Positions 9,824 to 20,673 of a DNA stretch of 64,000 bases are shown piece by piece; the first letter of the stretch is position 1, and the number at the start of each line of letters is the position of its first letter. The notes beneath the pieces were generated by a model. The model was not told where the DNA came from. It was given only the letters and a program-made list of their open reading frames with translations, and made no database searches. The stretch covers positions 19,481,501 to 19,545,500 of the forward strand of contig CM062211.1 in the NCBI GenBank assembly GCA_031216445.1, written 5' to 3'. The stretch is from Lateolabrax maculatus. Taxonomy: Eukaryota > Chordata > Actinopteri > Acropomatiformes > Lateolabracidae. A program made the position numbers and the translations under genes.

Positions 9824-11460
9824 AGGGACGACAGAATTATCTGTTGTTTCTCAGAAGTTTTGGACGCAGTTCATCTCTGAACTGAACTATAAAATACGAT
9901 CGAGAAGTTTCCCTGAACAAACGTGAAGATTTATCATAGTTTGTGTCCAGAGGGACGTTAGTCTGTCTGTTTGAGTCAGACAGGACGTGTTTTTATGGAA
10001 AGATTCAGAGATACCGGAGTCTACGGAAGACCATGACTACCAGGAACATTTAGGAATAATTAAGTTAAAACACTCATGTTAAATCAAAATTATGAGTCAA
10101 AATTTTGACTGAAATTATTAATTTATCAAGTCGAAAATATATTGTTGGACGTCAAACTTTGACTTGAAAAATTATTACCAAGTCGGATTTATGAGAGTGT
10201 ATCAAAGCTTTTACTACAAAATAAGTAAAAATGACTTTCAAAGTCAAAGTTATGAGATACTAAATCAAATCGAGTTATAATTTTCACAAACAGTTTGACT
10301 TATTGCCTCATAATTTTGATTTAGTGAATGTAATCATTTTGAATATTTTTTGAAGTCAAAACTTAACTTTATATATCAATATTATGAGATACTAAGTGAA
10401 GATTTTTGTTTAAAAATAGCTCATAATTCTGGCGTAAAGACAAATTCTGGCTTAACTATCTCTAAATTTTGATTTAAGTCAAAATTACGACATCTGATAA
10501 TTTTGTCTTAGTATATCTTAATGTTTACTTGGTGCGTCACACTTTTGACTTGGTTAAAATTTGTGCCTTTTATCTCTTAATTTGTACAAACAAACTGTAT
10601 TTTTAGTTTTGTTGTTCATTTAACTCCTTTTTAATTTTCCCAGCAGACAGAAATGTCTTCCATACGTTCACGTCAGAATAATATTTCACGTGAAAGTTGT
10701 GACTGTTGTGTTTTTAAAGGCTCAGTTTATGTCATAGGTCCTTCAAGTCTGTACAAAAATACATCAGAAGTAGTGTAGTTGTACCACATTCATCATCTGT
10801 TTTATTAAACAGTTCATTACATTTAACTTCCTGCTGGTCTTTGTTTCATTCTGACAATCGTTAGTAATAGTTAAAAATAAAATACTATAAATACCTGTTA
10901 AAGTAATGAGATGCTTAATATGTGTGAAACATGATTTATAATAAATCATAACTTGGAGTCATAATTCAGATTCAAAGTCAATTTTGAAAAGTAAACAATT
11001 TATGTATTGTAAATCTCAATCCATTTAATATAATTTTGATTTATATTTGTTATCTAACATTTCATCTATTGTTTTTTTCTTTTCCATCCACCTCACACAT
11101 TAATTTATGTTAATTAAACTAATATTTTTTCCTTCCTGGCATTACTGATCTTCCTTACCTGTGGCACATGTAAAGGATTGATTAATAATAATAATTAATC
11201 TTTAATGTGACCTAATATTTTAGAACAAATGTCTGCTGAGCTGGTGAAGTGCTCTTCCTTCAGATGTATTGTTCATGTGCAACCTGTTCAATTATTGATT
11301 AATCTGCTGCCTATAAACTGGGCATGCGCACACACGGTTTTTTAATTTAAAATCTGCGGTTATTTAAAGGGAACAAGGAGCTTTTTTATCAGCCTATAAA
11401 TGTGATTTTTAGCGGCTGTTAGTGGTGATAATAAAACTGTTCTGCAGATCTCTGGGATGC
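9824..11460. other. C11orf98 3'UTR and intergenic DNA with a degenerate AAGTCAAAATTATGAG repeat
   Basis: No gene is seen beyond the short 3'UTR. From about 10075 to 10570 the sequence is a worn array of AAGTCAAAATTATGAGATA-like pieces in both orientations, for example around 10087-10106, 10230-10262, 10306-10326 and 10352-10398. The mix of orientations gives many short inverted repeats. Confidence 0.55.
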
Positions 11461-11462
11461 AG

Positions 11463-11475
11463 CCCCCCCCCCCCC
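11463..11475. repeat. Poly-C run (13)
   Basis: Thirteen uninterrupted C residues, one of six C or G runs of ten or more in the window. Confidence 0.98.
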
Positions 11476-11532
11476 AGGACAAAGACTGAAATGGGTCAGA
11501 AGCAGCAGATCCTCCGCACCAGCCATCATGTG

Positions 11533-11672
11533 CTGTAGTTCATCCTCCAGGAGACAGACTCAGGAAGCTGTAGTTCATCCTCCAGGAGACAGACTCAGGA
11601 AGCTGTAGTTCATCCTCCAGGAGACAGACTCAGGAAGCTGTAGTTCATCCTCCAGGAGACAGACTCAGGAAG
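11533..11672. repeat. Perfect 35-bp tandem repeat, four copies
   Basis: Four identical 35-bp units beginning CTGTAGTTCATCCTCCAGGA end to end. Lack of any difference between copies indicates recent expansion. It lies just upstream of the mansc1 CpG-rich region. Confidence 0.97.
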
Positions 11673-12020
11673 CTGCCGACGGGATTTATGTCTTTTTATT
11701 AACAGACTCCATTTTGCCCTCAGAGCGATGACGGAGACGCGGGTTTTCATTCATCGTTTAAAGGAGAAAAGCACGGTTTAGTTTGGGAGAAATCCTTGTT
11801 ATCCATCGACATGTCCTCTCGGGGCGAGTGAGTCCGACACCGACCGACGGACGGAGCGACGGACGGGTGCCGGTAGTCCGTGTTGTCGGTGAATATCCAG
11901 GTAGAACCGGAGGAACCAGCCCGACATCCCGCTGCTTTGTGTCCCGGTGTGGGGCGACGTGTTGGCGGGGCAGGTGGAGAACGAGCCGCGGAGGGAGGCG
12001 GTGATCCATCGCGGCCTGCG

Positions 12021-12277
12021 GCTCGATGTTCGCTCGATGTTCGCTCGATGTTCGCTCGATGTTCGGCTCGATGTTCGGCTCGATGTTCGCTCGATGTTCG
12101 CTCGATGTTCGCTCGATGTTCGCTCGATGTTCGCTCGATGTTCGCTCGATGTTCGCTCGATGTTCGCTCGATGTTCGGCTCGATGTTCGCTCGATGTTCG
12201 CTCGATGTTCGCTCGATGTTCGGCTCGATGTTCGCTCGATGTTCGCTCGATGTTCGCTCGATGTTCGCTCGATGTTC
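12021..12277. repeat. CpG-dense 11-bp minisatellite, 23 copies
   Basis: The unit GCTCGATGTTC is repeated 23 times with no substitutions. Four units carry one extra G at the front (12 bp). Each unit contributes two CpG sites, one inside and one at the junction. Because 11 is not a multiple of 3, long open frames appear in several frames with an 11-residue period (RCSLDVRSMFA). These are artefacts. Confidence 0.98.
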
Positions 12278-12310
12278 GGCTTCACACTTCGCGCCCAGTT
12301 CGCTCGGACT

Positions 12311-12342
12311 GAAAGCGAAGCGGGTTTTTTCGCTTCGCTTTC
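12311..12342. repeat. Perfect 12-bp inverted repeat, 8-nt loop
   Basis: GAAAGCGAAGCG and CGCTTCGCTTTC are exact reverse complements around a GGTTTTTT loop, 33 bp after the minisatellite. It could form a stable GC-rich hairpin in a 5'UTR or first intron. Confidence 0.9.
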
Positions 12343-12560
12343 GCCCGCAGAGTGTTTTCAAGTCAGCGAACTGTGGAGTTGAGGTGAAAGCGCGTTTGCT
12401 CGTCAGTGAAAATGTGACGGACGAGTTTTAATCCACGTGTTTCGCTTTGTCGTCCCGCAGCGCGAATTCCTTCGCTCGGGTTTTAGTCGCCAGCCGAAGT
12501 CGCTTCGCCTTCAGTTCGCCTGGATCAAAATGTCCATTTGTAAATGATTTTATGAACAAC

Positions 12561-13275
12561 AGCGACTTCACAGAAGCGGAGGTAGAAGTTTTTAGACTTG
12601 TAGACGAAGAAGAAGCATTACAACAATTAAAAAAAACATTTCACGTTCTTATAAGCCACAAACAGCTCGTTAGTTAACGTGTAACAGCTTGTTGTTGTTC
12701 TCAACCGAACTGAAGCCTTGCAACAATTTAAAAACTGTGTTTTGTTGTCATTAGATTAGATGTGATGAAAACTGTTTCACAGGCACAACACAAGAATACA
12801 GACCCAAAACATAGAAATAAATTAAAGCAATGTGGGTGTTTAGTGAGTTTAGATTTATGATATTCAACATTATTTCAACATATATTCAGTCAGTCTGTTG
12901 ATGCTCTGATAGTTACATCGATCTTAATGTCAAGGGCTTTTTCCTGAGCTTTTACTGCATTTCAGTCTTTCTCAGTTCATCTCCCTCTGCCCTTTTTTGT
13001 AGTTGTAGTGTGATTTCCTGTGCAAAGCAGTTTATTATTAACATTAAAAAGAACTTTGCAGCTCATTAATCTCATTAGATGGAAATATCTGAACAAATTG
13101 GCGTCATTTAGATAGAATCTGCTCACATAAAGTTCATAATCCCTCATGCTTGTGTAATTTAAACTCCAGACACAATCAAGGTGCAAACACACCTGGTTTA
13201 CAACCTGATAGATAGTGGGTCAGATTACACAGCTGTAAAGGAGATAAGGTGAACTAATGCTAATGTCCTCCACAG
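12561..13275. other. AT-rich DNA, probable mansc1 first intron
   Basis: No exon, RNA gene or repeat array recognised. Confidence 0.45.
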
Positions 13276-13361
13276 GAGACGGGGTAAAGTCCCGCTTGGT
13301 GGACCCTGGACCCAAAGACCCTCTGAGTGTCTGATGGAGGACGGTTCACACTTTCGGCCCG
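13276..13361 (+). other. mansc1: Probable non-coding exon of mansc1
   Basis: The segment is framed by an acceptor (CCTCCACAG) and a strong donor (GGCCCG|GTGAGT) and is GC-richer than its flanks. It contains stops in the + frames and no convincing start. It lies between the CpG-rich region and the first coding exon. The exon call is inference from splice signals only. Confidence 0.4.
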
Positions 13362-13447
13362 GTGAGTTTCTGCTCGAAATACAACGTGTTTATCTGATAG
13401 CTGAACACAAATAAATTTAATCCCTGACTGAACTCATTCACCTTCAG

Positions 13448-13514
13448 TAGAAATCTAAAAATGGAAGCTGCTTCGCCGTCTCCTGAAGGAGCAGCTTCCA
13501 TTTTTAGATTTCTA
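13448..13514. repeat. Perfect 25-bp inverted repeat with 17-nt loop
   Basis: The arms at 13448-13472 and 13490-13514 are exact reverse complements (left arm starts TAGAAATCTAAAAATGGAAG). It lies in the intron before the first mansc1 coding exon. The DNA outside the arms does not continue the symmetry and no target-site duplication is obvious. Confidence 0.97.
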
Positions 13515-14191
13515 TATTTACTCCGCAGATTGATTTTTCTAATTTAGTTCCTTTTGTTCTGTTGATGTCAGCTGAGACAGATCTGGGACTCAGAGGCAGC
13601 AGGACGATGTTGTAGTGTCACATACAGTCGAAGCTGTCACCGAGACGCACTGACGAGGAGATAAAGTCTAACAAAGTGTTTAATGTTGTTTGGTTTGGAA
13701 ACTTCTACAAAGTCATGTAAAGATGATCTGCAGGAGTTCGGAAACTTTCCCTGCAAACGTCCTATAATGTTGTAACGTGGATATTTCTTCCCTGAAAGGT
13801 CTGTTGTTATGTAATGTCTCAGATTTGCTTTCAAGGCTTTTTTACCATTTAAAGAAATAATGACTTTCTCGTTAATCCAGTCCTTAATTAGACTGAGTTG
13901 CCATTTTGTTCACTGTTTTAATTCCATTTTCTGTGAAGGAGCTCATTTGCTTCGTTTCGTTGTAATCAGTCAGCAGCAGGTGACGTATCTGTCCCACCAA
14001 CTAAAGTCCTTCAAGGAAACATGTCGATTTAAGAGTTTTTATTCCGTTAAAACAACCTGTACAGCTGCTTGTAGTTGTAGGTGTAACATGTAGTGCTTCC
14101 TGTGTGTTTTGTCCTGCAGTACATCTGTGTGGATCTCTGCCTTCCCGTTGTGGACACGTTTCTGATCACAGACTGTAGATCTGCAGCCGCC

Positions 14192-17100
14192 ATGACTCCT
14201 CCGGCGTCCGGTCGACCCTCCTGGACCTTCGGGCTGCTCACTGCCGCCGTGCTGATGATGATGTCATCGCTCCCGGTGTCAGCTGCGGACCCGGAGACGT
14301 GTTTCTCCAGACAACACCAGAGCGTCATCGTCAACGTCAGACTGGCCTTAAACAGACCGACGACGGTCATGGACGCTCGGGTGGTCCGGTCAGAGCGGGA
14401 CTGTGTCCTCGCCTGCTGCTCAGAGGAAGTCAAGCCAGGTGAGAACCAGTGGACTGAAGCAGTGATGGAAAGTAACTGAGTACATTTACTCAAGTACTGT
14501 ACTGAGTTACAAGGTACTTGTACTTTACTGGAGTCTTGTGCTGAGAACATTCTCCTTCTGAAACTAAATAATCAGTTTCAAACCCTCTGGGATCAGCTGG
14601 AAGAAGCATCGTCACAGAGCTGAAAACAGGCTGTTTTCTGTCGACTTCTGAGAGATACGAGGTTCTCACAGGACGGCGACGCTACAAACACCTGATGATC
14701 TTGATGATCCAGAAACATCCGATATAATAAAACACTGACAGGAACACATTACTGCAGCAGGAGGACTTTTACTTTAATACTTTAAGTACATTTAGCTGAT
14801 AATACTTTTACTGTACGTACGGTTTTGACTGCAGGACTTTGACTTGAAGCAGAGATGAAACTATCGATCTCATCACAAACTCTGGTTATTAAAACAAACA
14901 AACTCCTTAAGGTCGACAGACTTTGTTAGCTGTTCCCTATAGTTAATAGAATTTATTAGAATTGGAACCGTGTCCCTAAGTTTTGTCTCATCCTTTAGCT
15001 AAATGATGCAAAAAAACACTGATTTAGTCTCACAAAGGCACAATGATAAATGGCTCCAAACATCCAAGCTACACCTCCGTTAGCGTTTCGTCCCCGTGGA
15101 GCCGAGAACAACGAGCCTCCAGGAACATTTTAGGATCCAGTCTAGACGTCTGCCTTTGAAAAGCCTGAAGTGAGTCAAAGTGAGGTTCGGTGACAGGCTG
15201 TTTGTGGCGTCTCGGGCTGAGATGTGAGAGCTTTACTTAGAAATCTGCTTTCACTTCTAAGAACAGATATTTTAAAAGCTCCGGATCTCGACAGTTAAAA
15301 CTAAACGTTATAAAATTAGACAAAGAATGAGCGTGATATGGTTACTGCTGAGCTAAAACTGACTTTTCAGATAAGAAAAACAGACCTGACGTAACACAGT
15401 AAGCAAGCAACTAAGTACTGTTTCCTCAAGTTCAATTCTTTGTTGTACATGTTAACGTTTTAAACTGTAAATCTATCATTTAAAAATTGTAGGTAAGTTG
15501 ATGCTTCAGTGTTACAGGGTATATATACATATATATACACATGTATATATACATAGCAAGTACACATAACTACTGTGTAATATACTTAAAATGTTCTTTG
15601 TCTCTACTCAGTATCTAGAAAAGGTCCCCCTTAATTTAATTTTAAATCGGTTCAGATCAGTACGTGTACCATTCATGACTCCATGTTTTTGTGTTTCTAA
15701 AGGTGCCAAGTGCAACATGGCCGTGTTCAACGCCAACAAACAGCCCAGTGATGATAACTGCTTCCTGTTCCACTGTCAGACTGAGCAGGACTGTCCTCTA
15801 ATGAAGGCTCAGGAGGGCATCAACACCTACGACATCTACAAAGGTGATATCTTCTCTAGAGTTATTCCAGGGGGTTTAAAGGTCCCTTTCAGCTCTTCTA
15901 TCCTTTTAGCTCCTACTTTTGATTTTGCCGCACATTTCCTGCATGTTTCAGTCTCAGTGATTTCGTCAAACAAGCTGACTGAGGCTACGTCAACACTAAC
16001 ACGTTTTCATTTTAAAACCAATAACTCCTGCTACGTTTATGCCGAGCGTCCACAATACCCCCTAAAACGGAGACTTTTGGAAACTATCCCCATTTCAGTT
16101 TGAAAACACCGGGGTTGCTTTTTAGTCTTGACAGGCGGAAACAGAAACCTTTGAAAACGATGACACAGACACCCACATTTGCTTTCTGATTGGGTCTCAT
16201 CAGTCACATATTAGTGTGGACGAGCCACAGTTAGAAAGCAGCTGGTGAACATCGTGGAGCATTTAGCAAATAAAGAGCCAGATATTTCACTCGGGTTGGT
16301 GGAGACCAAAAACAGAGCTAAAAGAGAGAGAATAGTGGTGAGATGATCATGTTGCTCCGTAACTGCTGGATGTGAAAAGAAGCAACAAGTTAGCATTAAC
16401 TACCCTATAAGCTGATAATATGTCAGATGTTGCCTCCTAACGTCTTCTTTCCTGCACAGGCTTGATTCATCCAACCACGATGAGACCTGTGACCATGACG
16501 ACCAGCACAGTACAAACCACAACCACCACCACACCTGCACCAACCACAACCACACAACCCACCACCACTACAACCACCACACAAAGTACAACAAGGCCAC
16601 CAACCACGACCACGCAGGCTCCCGCCACCACAACGGCACCTCCACCCATCATCATCATCGCTACAATGGCTGCGGTAACTCCAGCACCCACAACTACCCC
16701 AACAACTACCACAACAACTACCACAACAGCAGCTCCTACTACAAAAACAACAACCACCACCACCATGAAAAAGCCAAATAAAAACATTAAAAAGCTAAAT
16801 AAAATGGCCAAGAAATTAAAGCCTCACCCTGTCAGCATCGCTGCATCTGCCTGGCCGACTCAGCACTCCACCACATCACTTCCTGTTGTAATGGCCAGCA
16901 AAGTGGGTGCACCAAGAACTACTGACAAACCACATCCGAAAACTGGAACTACCACCACCACCACTACTACTGCTACTACTACTACAACCACAACTCCCAC
17001 TACTACTTCCACTACTACCACTACTACTCCTCCACCTGCTACTCCTACCACTACCCCTACCACCACCACCACCACTACCCCTACCACCACCACCACCACT

Positions 17101-17562
17101 ACCCCTACCACCACCACCACTACCACTACCCCTACCACCACCACCACTACCACTACCCCTACCACCACTACCACTACCCCTACCACCACTACCACTACCC
17201 GTACCACCACAACTCCTACCACTACCACCACTCCTTTTCCTACTTCTACCACCATTACAACTACTAAAACTACAACTACTACCACTGATTCGTCCACAAC
17301 AAGGACGACTCAAGCAGCGAGTCTGATCATTGTCCCCAAAGACGCCGTCCAGTCCGACCACACCCTCCCGAACTCGAGTGTTGGCCAGGGGAAGGCGGTT
17401 GCGGCGCGGGGGATGGTGAAGACCGGTTTGGTGGCATTCATGGTGCTGGGGCTTGCCGTGCTCACGCTGGCCTTGGCTGTCGGTGGCCGCAAGGCGATGG
17501 AGTCCTTCGATAGACGCCATTACACAAGACTGGAGCTCAATGACCTACACTATGAGGTGTGA
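14192..17562 (+). CDS. mansc1: MANSC domain-containing protein 1, mucin-like type I membrane protein
   Basis: Coding exons 14192-14438, 15703-15843 and 16460-17562 join in frame to 496 residues (human 431). The ATG exon begins at an acceptor at 14120, so 72 nt of it is 5'UTR. Residues 1-31 form a signal peptide (hydrophobic WTFGLLTAAVLMMM core). Residues 37-120 form the MANSC domain, with eight cysteines including DCVLACC, KCNMAVFNANK, NCFLFHC and QDCPL. From about 135 to 420 it is almost entirely Thr, Pro and Ser with a Lys-rich patch, a likely O-glycosylated stalk. A transmembrane helix lies near 450-472, followed by a short tail ending RRHYTRLELNDLHYEV. Function is poorly known. Position just upstream of lrp6, same strand, matches human MANSC1. 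MANSC4, a neighbour of human PTHLH, is the alternative. Confidence 0.88.
14461..14860 (+). repeat. Teleost dispersed repeat (GATGGAAAGTAAC type)
   Basis: Begins GTGATGGAAAGTAACTGAGT and continues through TTTACTCAAGTACTGTACT and TACAAGGTACTTGTACTTTA. Later parts of the same element follow: TTTACTTTAATACTTTAAGT, a 'gctgataatacttttactg' block and GCAGGACTTTGACTTG. It lies in the mansc1 intron and immediately follows the exon donor. Family name not assigned. Confidence 0.7.
15521..15556. repeat. TA/CA-rich microsatellite
   Basis: Imperfect TATATACA repeats in the second coding intron-bound region of mansc1. Confidence 0.8.
15960..16230 (+). repeat. Probable dispersed repeat (CGTTTTCA...TGTGGAC type)
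   Basis: The stretch has the pattern of a fish repeat I recognise: 'ctacgtcaacactaacacgttttca', 'aaacggagacttttggaaac', 'gaaaacaccgggg', 'gaaaacgatgac' and finally 'tagtgtggacgagc'. A related, more worn copy may lie at 28690-29060. Family not assigned. Confidence 0.5.
16960..17225 (+). repeat. mansc1: ACC/ACT-rich VNTR coding the mucin Thr stalk
   Basis: The DNA is a run of ACC and ACT codons with CCT interspersed. The core is a roughly 21-27-bp unit of the form CCTACCACCACCACCACTAC. All length changes keep the reading frame. On the other strand it gives long Val/Gly-rich open frames, which are artefacts. Confidence 0.9.
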
Positions 17563-17741
17563 GAAAGGACAAAACTCTTCACAGGTCTTTGACTTCTGTG
17601 ACAGAAGCTCAGAAGGACAATTAGCAAGACTTTAAATGAGTCCATTTAAGATTGTTAACATTCATTTGATCACATTTTAATTTCTGCACAAAGTCACACA
17701 ATAATGGAATGTCTACTTCACTTTGTTAAAGAGGTGTTTTG

Positions 17742-17917
17742 TTATACCGCGGCCGTGGAAAATACTCGACTCTGATTGGCCAGGGGTGTATTATTGTGAA
17801 ATAACTGCACAGCTCTGGCATTGTGTCCTCAGTTCATTTACCTTTTTATATATTTATGTTTATTGCCCTAAAATATGAGTAAACAAGACTGATCTTTGGC
17901 AAGTGGCCATGGTATAA
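17742..17917. repeat. Possible foldback element in the mansc1 3'UTR
   Basis: TTATACCGCGGCCGT at the left and the reverse complement of TTATACCATGGCCAC at the right (17903-17917) match at 11 of 15 positions, including the outer TTATACC. The interior carries GTATTATTGTGAAATAACTG, itself partly symmetric. This resembles a small non-autonomous DNA element, but no target-site duplication was established. Confidence 0.35.
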
Positions 17918-18055
17918 GAAGGATAATGCACTCGGCCTGTGTGGTTATAATGAGTAATGCACTGTGTGAAGACAAACCCATCTGTAGCCTCTGCATCATG
18001 CATTATTTTTTAATTTGAGGGGACGATGTGGATAAAATCCTCTCTCGTTTTTTAA

Positions 18056-18061
18056 AATAAA
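18056..18061 (+). promoter_or_regulatory. mansc1: Candidate poly(A) signal of mansc1
   Basis: AATAAA about 495 nt after the mansc1 stop, the first canonical hexamer downstream. A T-rich region follows within 100 nt. Confidence 0.5.
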
Positions 18062-18069
18062 TCCTTTGG

Positions 18070-20270
18070 ATTATCTGAAATATGTCACAAAGCTGAAAAC
18101 AGTTCTCATTCTGGATATTTGTGGTTTTTCATTGACAATATGTCATTTTACATAGACTTTTTTCAGTTTGGCTTTGACTTTTTCTCAAATTTTCATTTTA
18201 ATTTTTTAAGTCTTCGCAGTTTGTTGATGCCAACATGACAAAAATAATATTTGCTCAGCTTTTTGTTATAAGTTACTTGTTTAGACAAGATTCATCTTTT
18301 TCATTTTATTATGAGATATTTTCTCATTACTGGATACCAAATGTTTCTGTTTTAACTGACTTTTTTTGTTAACAACATATTAATTTATCTTGTCCTATTC
18401 CTGAATGTTTTTCATTATTACAGGAAATTTTCTCACGATAAGTTGTTGTACAAGAAACCTCCATATTTGTTAAAATGAGAAAAGATCCAAACAAGAAAAC
18501 AGTAAATGAGAAATTTCTTGTTTTATTGAGATACTTTGATTTTGTGTAATAACAATATAAGATAAAATTGTTATAATTCAGAAGAAAACAAATGTATTGA
18601 TAAGATGTCATAATCACATGAAAATATATTGTTATAATCTGAGAAGGATATCAGCAAAGGAAGGAACTTTTCATGTTATAATGACGTCCTGAGTTGTTGT
18701 TTTTTTTTGTCAGGTTGGCAGCTGTATGCTTCCGTAAAAGTCTGACTTGAACCTCACCTTTTGGACTTCTAAATTAATTGATTTTAACTTTTCTTTATTT
18801 AGCTTCGAAGAGAGAGTCAGGGCCAAAGAGTGAGTTTATAGTCTTCATCACCTTCTTCACCACCACCCCAACAGACTCTTTTTTTTTTTCTTTTTATCTC
18901 CTGCTGATGATTTAATTTATTCTTGTCCTGTTGACTGTAAAGAAAACTTCAGCTGCCGATGGAATACAAAGAACAAACAGCAATATTTTTATTCCCTGAA
19001 TCTCAGGAAGCCTCTGAAGTCGAGCTGACGTAGAGAAACAGTGGACACGGATGCGTACGTTTGGCCTTCTTCGCCAGGGTGTTAATTAACCCCTTTGTGT
19101 ATAAGATGAACACCTGCATGTCTTTTTACTTCCACATGCTTCTTAAATCACTCGACTCAGTCTAGATGTCGGACTCACTCTCTCACTGTGTGGTTTTTGT
19201 ATTTTGTCCACATTTTTCTTGTTTAACATGTGGACAAAAATTTTAACGATGGATGCAATTCTTTGAAAAATAATGCACTATTGTATCCTGTGTTTTTTGA
19301 TAAATATGATATGCTTCTTTTTGAATATTAGATTGTTTTTCATAGGTAAGAGTACACTGGTCGCGCACTATTTTCCTATAATAAGTACGTTTGTATTGGA
19401 TGTGAGCGTGCAGACTGAAGCTGCTGCAGCGTCAGTCGACCTCCAGGTGGCAGCAGCTTCCTGATGAACCTCGGCAGACACTGAAGTGAAAAAGCCTGAA
19501 GCTGCACTGTTGTTTTCACTTCTATCGCTTTGATTTTTACAGTGTTTAATTAATTACATCAATGGTGATAGTTTGGTCTTGTTTTGTGAAGTGATGCTTT
19601 TGCATAAGTTTGGAATTTGATGTTTTGTTCTTGTAAGGATTAAAAAAAAAGTGATTTTTGAATGTGTTGTTTTACTGAGTTCTGTTTCCTGAAAAGCTCC
19701 ATAAAGTCCAAAATAAGTTCTGTAGGATTCAGTTTCTGATGACAACATGATGTCTTCCATTAAACTTGGAAGAGCTGGACAGCCGGCGACTTATCATGGA
19801 AGTAAGTAAAGATTTATAAACTTAAACTGTGGATATAACTAACTTCACCTGGAAAATATCTAAGTATGAATTTTGCTCAGTGGTACGGAAGATCATTGGT
19901 GACCATGTAAAGAGACCATATATCAATTTTGAGATTAATATCTGAATTCTGTTTGACTACTTATCTGAATGGCAACTTTTGACTTTTGTTTCAGAATTAT
20001 GAACTTTTTCCTCAAAACGTGGACTTTTTTCAGATGATTCTGGTGATCTAAAAAAAGAAGAAAACAATCAGAATTTAAATAAAAAACTTTAATGTAAATG
20101 TATTGATCTTCTATAGAGGAATGTGATACATTTACTTGTTAGTGTCAATGTAGGAAGAGTTTCTAAAATCTGATGTTGTTCTAAATGAAAGTCCAACAGT
20201 TTGTCCAGCTGACAGCATCAGTCATTAATCAGTGAGTGGACTGACAGAACATGAAGCTGAACTCTTGTGA
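18070..20270. other. Intergenic DNA between mansc1 and lrp6
   Basis: AT-rich, no gene seen. A perfect 12-bp inverted repeat (TTTTGTCCACAT, 14-nt loop) lies at 19202-19239. A second CTCF-like stretch, CCTCCAGGTGGCAGCAG, begins at 19440. An exon-like 27-nt segment near 18803-18830 was considered and rejected. Confidence 0.55.
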
Positions 20271-20274
20271 TGAT

Positions 20275-20580
20275 GGTTGGACTCATTTTTCCTGTAAAAT
20301 CATTTCCTGGCTGCAGCTTCTCAGATGTGAAGATTTGCTGCTTTTCCTTTGAATGATTTGAATCCTGTGAATGTGTTTTAATAATGTTGAGCTTTGGACT
20401 GTTGGTTGGACACAACAAGCGTTGTGAAGGTGTCACTTTGGGCTCTGGCTCATCGTGACGCCATTTCTCACTATTTTCACTATTGTTACAAAGCAAACGA
20501 TCAATGGATTAATGGAGAAAATAATCAGCAGATGGATCCAGAATGAAAATAATCATCAGCTGCAGTCCGATACAAAACAG
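20275..20580 (+). repeat. Teleost dispersed repeat (TTTGGACTGTTGGTTGGAC type), good copy
   Basis: Shows the full order of a fish repeat: TGAAGATTTGCTGCTTTTC, then TTTGGACTGTTGGTTGGACA, a 'gtcactttgggctctgg' block, TTTCACTATT, ATCAATGGATTAATGGAGAA and AATAATCATCAGCTGCAGTC. It is the best copy in the window. At least five worn or partial copies lie in lrp6 introns 1, 2 and 5. Confidence 0.7.
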
Positions 20581-20673
20581 TTCAAAATGAGCTCCAACAG
20601 TAAAATCCTGCTTTTCCATGAATGATGAGGAATAATAATCTAATGATAGAATATATAATAGTACAACAGGCAC

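Larger units (their letters stand above)
11690..12560 (+). promoter_or_regulatory. mansc1: CpG-rich region, presumed mansc1 promoter
   Basis: CpG density is much higher than in the flanks, on both sides of the 11-bp array it contains. The next gene downstream on the + strand is mansc1, whose coding exons start 1.6 kb beyond, so this is the natural promoter candidate. No TATA box or defined start site is visible. A minus-strand transcript cannot be excluded. Confidence 0.45.

Noticed and set aside
12311..12342. Stem-loop with T-run resembling an intrinsic terminator
   Set aside because: The T-run is in the loop, not after the stem, and bacterial termination does not apply here.
11747..12431. 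Long open frames on both strands (SLDVRSMFARC and EHRANIERTSS repeats)
   Set aside because: Products of the 11-bp array, which stays open in several frames because 11 is not divisible by 3.
16467..17520. Val-rich and Gly/Ser-rich open frames opposite the mansc1 stalk exon
   Set aside because: Shadows of the Thr repeat. The + frame has signal peptide, MANSC domain and transmembrane context.
14192..17562. MANSC4 as alternative identity
   Set aside because: MANSC4 neighbours PTHLH in human, but this gene directly precedes lrp6 on the same strand, as MANSC1 does, and has a long mucin stalk. Not fully excluded.
18803..18830. Exon-like 27-nt segment with acceptor TTTATTTAG and donor GTGAGT
   Set aside because: Very short, beyond the mansc1 poly(A) signal, with no known peptide. 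Chance splice-like flanks are likely.
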